Part shown: one piece after another, positions 8,657 through 15,407 of the stretch
Numbering within the stretch: position 1 is the stretch's first letter
Layout of the letters: every line of letters starts with the position of its first letter
Assembly (NCBI RefSeq): GCF_014648815.1
Contig: NZ_BMRV01000009.1
Coordinates: 265,739-329,738, forward strand
Direction: 5' to 3'
Source: Streptomyces flaveolus
GTDB taxonomy: Bacteria; Actinomycetota; Actinomycetes; Streptomycetales; Streptomycetaceae
Length of the DNA stretch: 64,000 nt
The notes under the pieces: generated by a model
The model's database searches: none
Seen by the model: only the letters and a program-made list of their open reading frames with translations
What the model was told of the DNA's origin: nothing
Made by a program: the position numbers and the translations under genes

Positions 8657-8713
8657 CCGCACAGACCGCGTCCCCCGGGAGCCCCGTGCTCCCGGGGGAC
8701 GCGGTCTGTGCGG
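8657..8713 (+). terminator. Strong hairpin terminator after the secreted-protein gene
   Basis: A perfect inverted repeat with 26-bp arms and a 5-base loop begins 10 bases after the stop of the gene ending at 8647. There is no clear U-tract, as is usual for high-GC actinobacterial terminators. Confidence 0.8.
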
Positions 8714-8817
8714 GGGGCGTCTCCCCGAATCTTTCGATGGAGCTCTCGACTCTTGCGAGAGGTATTGACGTCGTTCACCGTCTCCCTATCATTCAATTTG
8801 CTCGACATTCCGACCTG

Positions 8818-8835
8818 CGTTCGATATGCCGAACG
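8818..8835. promoter_or_regulatory. Palindrome upstream of the arabinofuranosidase gene
   Basis: CGTTCG and CGAACG form perfect 6-bp arms around a 6-base spacer, about 100 bases before the ATG at 8935. The position fits an operator of a regulator of hemicellulose use, but the regulator cannot be named. Confidence 0.35.
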
Positions 8836-8934
8836 CACGCTCCCGCAATGACCGAATCGCAGGGAGTGAGCCGCTCACGTAAATGTCATGAACACGTCAC
8901 CCGTTCGAGCACGCCCGAGGATGAGGAAGTTCCC

Positions 8935-10374
8935 ATGCGCAGACGAAGTTTCAGCCGCAGGCATACGTCTGTGGTGCTCGCCGCCGTCGTCGGGGCCCTG
9001 GCCGCGTTGGCGGCGATGCTCGTCGCCACCCCGGCTCAGGCGGCTTCCACCGGCGCCTTGCGCGGTGTCGGCTCGAACCGGTGTCTCGATGTGCCGGGAG
9101 CCGGCCAGACCAACGGCACGGCCCTGCAGATCTACGACTGCTGGGGCGGGACGAACCAGCAGTGGACCCTGACGGACAGCAATCAGCTCACCGTGTACGG
9201 CAATTCCTGCCTCGATGTTCCGGGCCACGCCACCACGGCCGGTACCCGGGTGCAGATCTGGGCCTGCTCCGGCGGTGCGAACCAGCAGTGGCGGGTGAAC
9301 GCGGACGGCACGGTCGTCGGCGTGGAGTCCGGGCTGTGCCTGGAGGCCGCGGGCGCCGGTACGGCCAACGGCACGGCGGTGCAGCTCTGGACGTGCAACG
9401 GCGGCAGCAACCAGAAGTGGACCGGCCTGTCCGGGACCCCGACCCCGCCTGACGGCACGTGCCCCCTTCCGTCGACATACCGGTGGACGTCGACGGGCGC
9501 GCTGGCGCAGCCGGCGAACGGGTGGGCCGCGGTGAAGGACTTCACCAACGTGACCTACAACGGCAGGCACCTGGTCTACGCGTCGAACGTGTCGGGATCG
9601 TCGTACGGCTCGATGATGTTCAGCCCCTTCACGAACTGGTCGGACATGGCGTCGGCCGGACAGACCGGCATGAGCCAGTCCGCGGTGGCGCCCACGCTGT
9701 TCTACTTCGCGCCCAAGAACATCTGGGTCCTGGCGTACCAGTGGGGTGCGTGGCCCTTCATCTACCGCACGTCGAGCGACCCGACCAACCCCAACGGCTG
9801 GTCCGCTCCGCAGCCGCTGTTCACCGGGAGCCTTCCCGACTCCGGCACCGGTCCGATCGACCAGACCCTGATCGCCGACGGCCAGAACATGTACCTGTTC
9901 TTCGCCGGTGACAACGGCAAGATCTACCGGGCGAGCATGCCGATCGGGAACTTCCCGGGCAACTTCGGCTCGTCGTACACGACGGTCATGAGCGACACCG
10001 CGAAGAACCTGTTCGAGGCGCCGCAGGTCTACAAGGTCAAGGGCCAGAACCAGTACCTGATGATCGTCGAGGCTCGGGGTGCGAACGAGCAGCGCTACTT
10101 CCGCTCCTTCACGGCCACCAGCCTGAGCGGCTCGTGGACCCCGCAGGCCGCCACCGAGAGCAACCCCTTCGCGGGCAAGGCCAACAGTGGTGCCACCTGG
10201 ACCAACGACATCAGCCACGGTGACCTGGTCCGCAACAACCCCGACCAGACCATGACCATCGACCCCTGCAACCTGCAGCTCCTCTACCAGGGCAAGTCCC
10301 CGACCGCGGGTGGCCCCTACGACCAGCTGCCGTGGCGGCCGGGCGTCCTCACCCTGCAGCGCCAGGCTTCCTGA
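8935..10374 (+). CDS. abfB: Secreted GH62 alpha-L-arabinofuranosidase with ricin-type CBM13 module
   Basis: Extracellular enzyme expected to remove arabinofuranosyl side chains from arabinoxylan. Residues 1-39 are a twin-arginine/Sec-like signal (RRRSFSRRH and a hydrophobic core ending in PAQA). Residues about 42-170 form a ricin-type beta-trefoil with three QxW repeats (NQQWTL, NQQWRV, NQKWTG), a CBM13 carbohydrate-binding module. After a short Thr/Pro linker, the GH62 domain spans about 178-475. Candidate catalytic positions are Asp in VKDFT, Asp in GPIDQT and Glu in NLFEAPQ. Length and order match the streptomycete GH62 enzymes with CBM13 known as AbfB. GAGGAAG precedes the ATG by about 6 bases. 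A palindrome lies upstream and a perfect hairpin downstream. Confidence 0.93.
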   Translation: MRRRSFSRRHTSVVLAAVVGALAALAAMLVATPAQAASTGALRGVGSNRCLDVPGAGQTNGTALQIYDCWGGTNQQWTLTDSNQLTVYGNSCLDVPGHATTAGTRVQIWACSGGANQQWRVNADGTVVGVESGLCLEAAGAGTANGTAVQLWTCNGGSNQKWTGLSGTPTPPDGTCPLPSTYRWTSTGALAQPANGWAAVKDFTNVTYNGRHLVYASNVSGSSYGSMMFSPFTNWSDMASAGQTGMSQSAVAPTLFYFAPKNIWVLAYQWGAWPFIYRTSSDPTNPNGWSAPQPLFTGSLPDSGTGPIDQTLIADGQNMYLFFAGDNGKIYRASMPIGNFPGNFGSSYTTVMSDTAKNLFEAPQVYKVKGQNQYLMIVEARGANEQRYFRSFTATSLSGSWTPQAATESNPFAGKANSGATWTNDISHGDLVRNNPDQTMTIDPCNLQLLYQGKSPTAGGPYDQLPWRPGVLTLQRQAS

Positions 10375-10403
10375 TCCGAGCTGCTGACCGAATCCGCCGC
10401 TCC

Positions 10404-10438
10404 CAGGAACCCCGGCCGTACGACGGCCGGGGTTCCTG
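10404..10438. terminator. Bidirectional hairpin terminator
   Basis: A perfect inverted repeat with 16-bp arms and a 3-base loop lies between the convergent arabinofuranosidase and epoxide hydrolase genes, so it can serve both. Confidence 0.8.
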
Positions 10439-10470
10439 CGGGTCCGGTGTCACCGGTCAGGTCTCCCCGG

Positions 10471-11463
10471 TCAGTCCTGGAGGGAGGCCAGCCAGGCGGT
10501 CAGGAGACCGTTGACCTGCTCCGGGCGTTCCTGCTGGACCCAGTGGCCGCAGCCGTCCAGGATGTGGGAGGAGACCAGGCCGGGGAGCGTGACCGGGTAG
10601 GCGTCGATCGCGTCGGCCATCCACGTCGTGGAGGCGTCCAGGCCGCCGCCCACGAACAGGGACGGCTGCTTGACCGGGGCGCCGTTGTACGGGGTGAGGT
10701 CCTCCCAGTCGCGATCCATGCAGCGGTAGCGGTTGAGCGCCCCGGTCATGCCGGTCCGTTCGAACTCCCCGGCGTACACGTCGAGATCGGCCTCGGCCAG
10801 CCAGGCCGGAAGCGGGCCGGCCGGGAAGTGGTCGCGCAGCCGTCCCGTGCCCCGGTCCAGGAAGTGCGGGTCGGGCTCGCCCCGGGTCGGCATGGTGTCG
10901 GCGGACAGGGCGCTGAAGAAGCCCGCGAGCCAGCCCCGGACGTCGGGTTCGATCTCGGCCTCGGCGCGGCCCGGCTCCTGGAAGTAGGACACGTAGAACT
11001 CCTGCTCGGGGCCTCCGATCCGGGTGAAGACGTCGGTGGGGCGGGGTCCGCCGGGCGGGGCGTAGGGGACGCTCAGCAGCCCGACCGCGCGGAACACGTC
11101 GGGGTGGAGCAGGGCCGAGGCGGCGGCGATGTTGGACCCCCAGTCGTGCCCGATGATCACCGCGCGGTCCTCGCCGAGGGCGCGCACCAGGGCGACGTTG
11201 TCCTCGACCAGGTCGAGCATGCGGTACGCGTCGGTCGCGGCGGGCTTGGAGGAGCGGCCGTAGCCGCGCACGTCGAGTGCGACCGCCCGGTAGCCCGCCG
11301 CCGCGAGGGCCGGGAGCTGGTGGCGCCAGGAGTACCAGGACTCGGGGAAGCCGTGCACGAGCAGGACCAGCGGCCCGGTGCCCTGCTCGACCAGGTGCAG
11401 CCGTCCGGCGGGCGCTGGGACGGTGCGGTGGCGTGGGCCGGCGGACGGCGTGGGCTGGGGCAT
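10471..11463 (-). CDS. Alpha/beta-fold epoxide hydrolase
   Basis: A 330-residue soluble enzyme with epoxide hydrolase hallmarks: HGFPES with WYSWRHQ (oxyanion hole), the nucleophile elbow GHDWGS with a catalytic Asp, and a late GCGHW supplying the catalytic His. It would open epoxides to vicinal diols through an alkyl-enzyme intermediate; the natural substrate is unknown. The ATG at 11461-11463 follows a GGAG by eight bases; the frame is open further upstream but without a better start. It is divergent from an XRE-cupin regulator gene with a short inverted repeat between them, which suggests that regulator controls it. A haloalkane dehalogenase is less likely because of the HGFPES pattern. 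Confidence 0.88.
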   Translation of the reverse strand: MPQPTPSAGPRHRTVPAPAGRLHLVEQGTGPLVLLVHGFPESWYSWRHQLPALAAAGYRAVALDVRGYGRSSKPAATDAYRMLDLVEDNVALVRALGEDRAVIIGHDWGSNIAAASALLHPDVFRAVGLLSVPYAPPGGPRPTDVFTRIGGPEQEFYVSYFQEPGRAEAEIEPDVRGWLAGFFSALSADTMPTRGEPDPHFLDRGTGRLRDHFPAGPLPAWLAEADLDVYAGEFERTGMTGALNRYRCMDRDWEDLTPYNGAPVKQPSLFVGGGLDASTTWMADAIDAYPVTLPGLVSSHILDGCGHWVQQERPEQVNGLLTAWLASLQD

Positions 11464-11540
11464 GGTTCTGTCTCCTCGGGAATCCTGGTGCCGCGGATGC
11501 ACCGATGATGCGCTGCGGCAGCAGGCCGGGGCGACACCTC

Positions 11541-11555
11541 TTGCCCGTCTGGCAA
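11541..11555. promoter_or_regulatory. Inverted repeat between divergent hydrolase and regulator genes
   Basis: TTGCC and GGCAA flank a 5-base spacer in the 145-bp gap between the epoxide hydrolase gene and the XRE-cupin gene. It is a plausible operator for the adjacent regulator. Confidence 0.35.
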
Positions 11556-11608
11556 AGTGGCAGGACACGTCCCTGGAGGCGGCCCCTGGAAGGGAGGCGG
11601 GACGACCC

Positions 11609-12226
11609 GTGACGGACGACGGCGTGACCGGCACCCTGGCCGCGATGGCGTCGCGGCTGAGGGCCGCGCGCGAGCACCGCGGTGACACGCTGACCGACGT
11701 GAGCCGCGCGACCGGCATCTCCCTCAGCACGCTGTCGCGGATCGAGACCGGCCGGCGCACGCCGACCCTGGAGGTGCTGCTGCGGTTGACGAAGACGTAC
11801 GGCCTCTCCCTGGACGAGCTGGCGGGCATCGAGTCCGCCGCGGCGGACCGAGCGCGCCCGCCCGCGCCGCTGAGGCGCGGCGACGACAAGACGGTGCTGC
11901 CCCTGACCCGCTACGTCGGGGGCCTGCACGCCCACAAACACGTGCTGCCGCCCGTCGACGGACCGCCACCGCGGCCACGGCAGGTCGTCCACGACGGGTA
12001 CGAGTGGCTGTGCGTGCTGTACGGGCGGCTGTGGCTGGCGCTCGGCGATCAGGACCTCGTCCTCACCGCCGGCGAGGTGGCCGAGTTCGACACCCGCACC
12101 GCCCACGGGGTGGCGAACGCCGGCCCCGGTGGACCCGTCGAGTACCTGATCATGTTCGGCCCGCAGGGCGAACGCCTGCGACCGCGCACCGGCCCGGCCG
12201 ACCGCCCCGTGGACCGACAGCCGTAG
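11609..12226 (+). CDS. XRE-family regulator with C-terminal cupin domain
   Basis: A 205-residue regulator. An N-terminal helix-turn-helix (about residues 13-70, with TLTDVSRATGISLSTLSRIETGRR) is followed by a cupin sensor domain (about 105-190, with RLWLALGDQDLVLTAGEVAEFDT and HGVAN). This HTH-cupin layout is common in one-component repressors of small catabolic genes. The GTG at 11609 is preferred because GGGAGG lies upstream, although the spacing is a little long. It is divergently transcribed from the epoxide hydrolase gene and shares a gap containing an inverted repeat, so local control of the hydrolase is the simplest inference. The cupin ligand is unknown. Confidence 0.88.
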   Translation: MTDDGVTGTLAAMASRLRAAREHRGDTLTDVSRATGISLSTLSRIETGRRTPTLEVLLRLTKTYGLSLDELAGIESAAADRARPPAPLRRGDDKTVLPLTRYVGGLHAHKHVLPPVDGPPPRPRQVVHDGYEWLCVLYGRLWLALGDQDLVLTAGEVAEFDTRTAHGVANAGPGGPVEYLIMFGPQGERLRPRTGPADRPVDRQP

Positions 12227-12323
12227 CGCCCCGGGACCCGCGGCGGGTGTGCGGAGAGCAGGCCCCGCGCATGCTGCGCGAGTGCCTCCTGCCCCGCCTC
12301 CCGGGCCCGGCCCTGACCACTCA

Positions 12324-13172
12324 TCAGGAGCGACCGTCTTCACCGGCCAGGAACGGATGCAGCAGCGTGAGCAGGGCGCGCGGCCGGTGCAGCGGGATGA
12401 TGTGGCCGCAGTCCTCGATGACGTGTCCGGTCAGATCGTCGGCGAGGGGGCGGAGTTGGCGTTCCAGTGCGTCACCGACAGGCCGGGCGCCCAGCGCCAT
12501 CGTCGGCACGGTCAGGCGGGCAGTGGCGACCGCCCGCTCGATCTGTACCGCGCTCTCGGGCAGGGCCCGGTAGTACGAGAACGCGCGGCTCAACGCCTGG
12601 CGGCCGGTGTACGCGCGGACGAAGGCGTCCCGGACGGCCGGGGGCACCCCGTCGCCCAGCGTCCCGGCGTGCAGGAACCAGTCGACGTACGCGGCTTCGC
12701 GGCCCTCCAGCACGGTCTCGGCGAGGCCGGGCGCGGCGGAATGGAAGCCGAACCACCACGGTGGCCCGCCGGCGAGGAAGTCCTCGGCGCCCGGCAGCCT
12801 GCCCAGCAGGGACTCCATGACGACCAGGCGCCGGACGAGACCGGGGCGACGCAGGGCCAGCAGGAAGGCCGGCGGGGTGCCCGCGTCGATGCCGACCACC
12901 GCGGCCGAGGACACGCCGAGCGCGGTGAGAAGCGCCGCGGCGTCCTCGGCCAGCGTGCCCGCGTCGTACCCGGAGGCGGCTCCGCTGCTCGCGCCGAACC
13001 CGCGCAGGTCCGGTGCGATGACGCGGTGGCGGCCGGACAGGTCGGCCATGACGTCCGTCCACAGCTCCCAGGTGTGCGGGAAGCCGTGCAGCAGCAGGAC
13101 GGCCGGACCGGATCCCGCGAGGGCGACGTTCAGTTCGACACCGTTGACGGGGACGCGTCGCAGCTCGGGCAT
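12324..13172 (-). CDS. Alpha/beta hydrolase
   Basis: A 282-residue alpha/beta-fold hydrolase with the oxyanion motif LHGFPHTWELW, APDLRGFG, the nucleophile elbow GIDAG with Asp in place of Ser, and a C-terminal DCGHI with the catalytic His. The Asp nucleophile points to an epoxide hydrolase or dehalogenase-like chemistry rather than an esterase. The ATG at 13170-13172 was chosen because GGAGG lies five bases upstream; an in-frame ATG at 13211 lacks a ribosome site. The gene is divergent from an HxlR-type regulator gene 99 bp away, which probably controls it. The substrate is unknown. Confidence 0.85.
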   Translation of the reverse strand: MPELRRVPVNGVELNVALAGSGPAVLLLHGFPHTWELWTDVMADLSGRHRVIAPDLRGFGASSGAASGYDAGTLAEDAAALLTALGVSSAAVVGIDAGTPPAFLLALRRPGLVRRLVVMESLLGRLPGAEDFLAGGPPWWFGFHSAAPGLAETVLEGREAAYVDWFLHAGTLGDGVPPAVRDAFVRAYTGRQALSRAFSYYRALPESAVQIERAVATARLTVPTMALGARPVGDALERQLRPLADDLTGHVIEDCGHIIPLHRPRALLTLLHPFLAGEDGRS

Positions 13173-13271
13173 GGGGTCCTCCGGGGCGGTGAGCGACAGT
13201 GACATGGTCACCGTAAGGAACTACCGTGGCCCGCCCAAGACGGCACTTTCGCATCAGGTGGTGAGCTCCAG

Positions 13272-13685
13272 GTGACCAGGTCGAGGACCGGCGGACGTGA
13301 CCAACGGCCCGGGGAGCGCGGCGACCTGCTCGATCCGCGCTGCCCGACCCGTCGGCTGCTCGACCGCATCGGCACCAAGTGGACGTCGATGACGGTCAAG
13401 GTGCTGGCCGAAGCGGCCCCGGACGAGCTCCGCTTCGCGGAACTGAAGCGCCGTGTCCCGGGCATCTCGCAGAAGATGCTGTCCACCACCCTGCGGAGCC
13501 TGGTCCGCGACGGCCTGGTCGCGCGCCGCGTGGAACCCACCGTGCCGCCCGCCGTTCACTACCGGCTCACCGGACTCGGCCTCTCCCTCGAAGCGCCGCT
13601 CTCCGCCCTGCGGGACTGGGCCGAGGCCCACATGGCGGAGATCGACCACAACAACCAGCTCGCCGACGAGCCACCCGCCTCCTGA
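13272..13685 (+). CDS. HxlR-family winged-helix transcriptional regulator
   Basis: A 137-residue protein with the HxlR signature: CPTRRLLDRIGTKWT at the start of the domain, LRFAELKRRVPGISQKMLSTTLR (recognition region) and the wing with GLVARRV, VHYRLT and GLSL. These dimeric regulators often sense redox or electrophilic stress and control a divergent gene. Here the divergent neighbour is the alpha/beta hydrolase at 12324-13172. The gap contains GTAAGGAACTAC (13213-13224), which could be part of an operator. The start is GTG with only a weak ribosome site. Downstream, the same frame continues past the stop into the remnant of another gene. Confidence 0.9.
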   Translation: MTRSRTGGRDQRPGERGDLLDPRCPTRRLLDRIGTKWTSMTVKVLAEAAPDELRFAELKRRVPGISQKMLSTTLRSLVRDGLVARRVEPTVPPAVHYRLTGLGLSLEAPLSALRDWAEAHMAEIDHNNQLADEPPAS

Positions 13686-13796
13686 GCTGAACGGACCCTG
13701 GTCGCCGGTCTCGCCACCCGTTGGGGCTGGCACCTCCGGCCGGGAGGCCCGGGCAAGACGGTCTGGGCGGAGTGCGTGTTCGCAACTCCCATGTGA
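13686..13796 (+). pseudogene. C-terminal remnant of an ATP-binding (HATPase_c, RsbW-like) protein
   Basis: Starting directly after the HxlR stop, 36 codons with no start codon read as LVAGLATRWGW, then a GPGKTVWAE box and a stop. This is the typical end of the small histidine-kinase-like anti-sigma ATPases that are abundant in Streptomyces. The N-terminal nine-tenths of such a gene is missing, so it is a decayed fragment left by a deletion. Confidence 0.55.
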
Positions 13797-13831
13797 GCTC
13801 GGGACCGCGGTGGAAGGGTCGGGCGAGATGA

Positions 13832-14149
13832 CCCCGATTTCCGCATCCTCGCGCGCCGGCTCGCCCAGGCCCTGGACGACGCGGCTACCACGGTGATCTC
13901 GACTGGGGCGGGGGTCGCATCGCCACGGCACTGGCGCGAAGCGTCCCCTGGAGGCCGTGGCGGTACACGGCGGGGGAATACCGGGCAGCGGTGACCACAC
14001 TGGCCGAGGCCAGGGCCCTGAGGGGCCCGCCCGCCGCCACCCCCTGGGACCCGGCCCTGGCCGTCGCTCTCCCCGAGTGCGGTGTCTGGGTCGAGGAGGA
14101 AACGGTGCTGAACGACCTGCTCACGGACCTCGGCACGCGGTCCCGCTGA
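13832..14149 (+). pseudogene. C-terminal remnant resembling TIGR02679/DUF2399 (JetD-like) proteins
   Basis: The frame carries YHGDLDWGG, IATAL, PWRPWRYTAGEYRAAV, TPWDPALA and a terminal EEETVLNDLL. This pattern resembles the Toprim-like C-terminal DUF2399 domain of TIGR02679 proteins, which occur in four-gene loci related to Wadjet-type plasmid defence. An in-frame stop lies just upstream and the preceding bases look coding in another frame, so the gene is truncated and probably frameshifted. Partner genes are not seen nearby. The family assignment is from memory of the motif and should be tested by profile search. Confidence 0.5.
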
Positions 14150-14676
14150 GGCGCGTCCCCCGGCCGCGGCGGGCGCGGAGTTCCGCGCGTACCGACTGAC
14201 ACAGCCTCGTCACGCGCGTCCTCGCGCACCACCTCGCCTTGTATCGGGACGCGGCCTTCCTCGCGACCTCGAACGGTGACTCCGACGTTCCGTTGAGTGA
14301 GGTGCCTGCCTTCGCAGGGTGACGAGAGGTGACCACCGGGTGACCGGCTCTGTGAGGGCGCGCACAGGGCTCACGTCACACAGGGCCGGGCTTAGTAGAC
14401 GCCCGACGGCCGCTCGCCCGCGTGGTCGCCTGCCGTCCGGGCCATCAGGCCGCCGGTCTGCGAAGCGGCGTAGTAGGTCACACACTTGTCGCGGCGCCGG
14501 AGCGTTCCGCAGTGTGTTCGGTGTACCGGGGAGCCGAGTGCCGGGACCGGACGGGAAGAGCCCGTCCGTGATCCAGACACCGGCCCTGATGACGCGAAGC
14601 CGCGTCCCACGCGGACACCGCGTCGCCGACCCCCCGTCGGCCTCCCCATCACGTTCCCGAATGGAGAGGTACACCC
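14150..14676. other. Long non-coding gap with structured leader before the transglycosylase gene
   Basis: No convincing gene is seen. A short minus-strand frame ends at 14392 with MARTAGDHAGERPSGVY and may be another decayed fragment. From about 14500 to the ATG at 14677 the plus strand can fold several short stems, including CGGACGGG/CCCGTCCG (14548-14568) and CCGCGT/ACGCGG. This may be a structured 5' leader; I could not assign it to a riboswitch class. Confidence 0.35.
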
Positions 14677-15195
14677 ATGCACGCCCTCACGCGCCGTCCC
14701 CACATCCGCAAGTCCGCCGTGGCCTCCCTCGCCGCCGCGGGCGCCGCCGCCGTCACCCTCACCCTCGCCCCGAGCCCGGCGCACGCCGTCGAGCCGGCCA
14801 AGGCATCCACCGCGCAGACCCAGGCCCAGACCGACAAGATCGAGGCCATCGTCAAGGCCGGCAAGAAGAAGCACGGTGACGACCTCGACGGCTGGATCCG
14901 CACCGCGCTGGACGTCATGGACGCCAAGAACATCCCGGGCACCTACGAGGGCCTGCACCGCAACATCATGCGCGAGTCGTCCGGCAACCCGAACGCGCAG
15001 AACAACTGGGACGTCAACGCCCAGAACGGCATCCCCTCGAAGGGCCTGCTCCAGACAATCCAGCCCACCTTCGACTACTACCACGTCAAGGGCACCAAGG
15101 ACTCCATCACCGACCCGGTGGCCAACATCGTCGCCGCCTGCAACTACGCGGCCGACAAGTACGGCTCCATGGACAACGTCGACTCCGCCTACTGA
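14677..15195 (+). CDS. Secreted lytic transglycosylase (SLT domain)
   Basis: A 172-residue exported protein. Residues 1-38 form a signal peptide ending in PAHA. After a Lys/Gln-rich linker, residues about 80-172 make an SLT-type lysozyme-like domain: IMRESSGNPNAQNNWD (with the catalytic Glu in RES), GIPSKGLLQTI, and DPVANIVAACNYAADKYGS. It should cleave peptidoglycan glycan strands with formation of 1,6-anhydro ends, acting outside the membrane during growth or sporulation. It is short for the family, holding only the catalytic core. GGAGAGG lies upstream of the ATG. The long leader suggests post-transcriptional control. A perfect hairpin follows. Confidence 0.9.
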   Translation: MHALTRRPHIRKSAVASLAAAGAAAVTLTLAPSPAHAVEPAKASTAQTQAQTDKIEAIVKAGKKKHGDDLDGWIRTALDVMDAKNIPGTYEGLHRNIMRESSGNPNAQNNWDVNAQNGIPSKGLLQTIQPTFDYYHVKGTKDSITDPVANIVAACNYAADKYGSMDNVDSAY

Positions 15196-15270
15196 CCGGC
15201 GGACCCACCGACCGCCTGAGCCCCCGGGACAGCCGGTCCCGCGCGGAGGCCGGCGGGGCTCAGGCAGCAC

Positions 15271-15309
15271 GGCGGGGCCGGAGGGACGACACGTCCCTCC
15301 GGCCCCGCC
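15271..15309. terminator. Bidirectional hairpin terminator
   Basis: A perfect inverted repeat with 17-bp arms and a 5-base loop lies between the convergent transglycosylase and MurA genes. Confidence 0.75.
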
Positions 15310-15407
15310 TGCGTCGCACCCCGTGCGTCCCGAAGAAGTCACCACGCTCCCTACGGCCTCGCGTTCATGCAGGTTGGAAGCGGGACGACGGCGTCTTTTC
15401 GGAGCCC

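Noticed and set aside
14121..14336. 71-codon minus-strand frame in the decayed region
   Set aside because: No ribosome site, no motif, and it overlaps the better supported remnant on the plus strand.
14516..14676. c-di-AMP riboswitch before the transglycosylase gene
   Set aside because: Stems are present but I could not align the conserved ydaO core, so it is kept only as a low-interest finding and not annotated.
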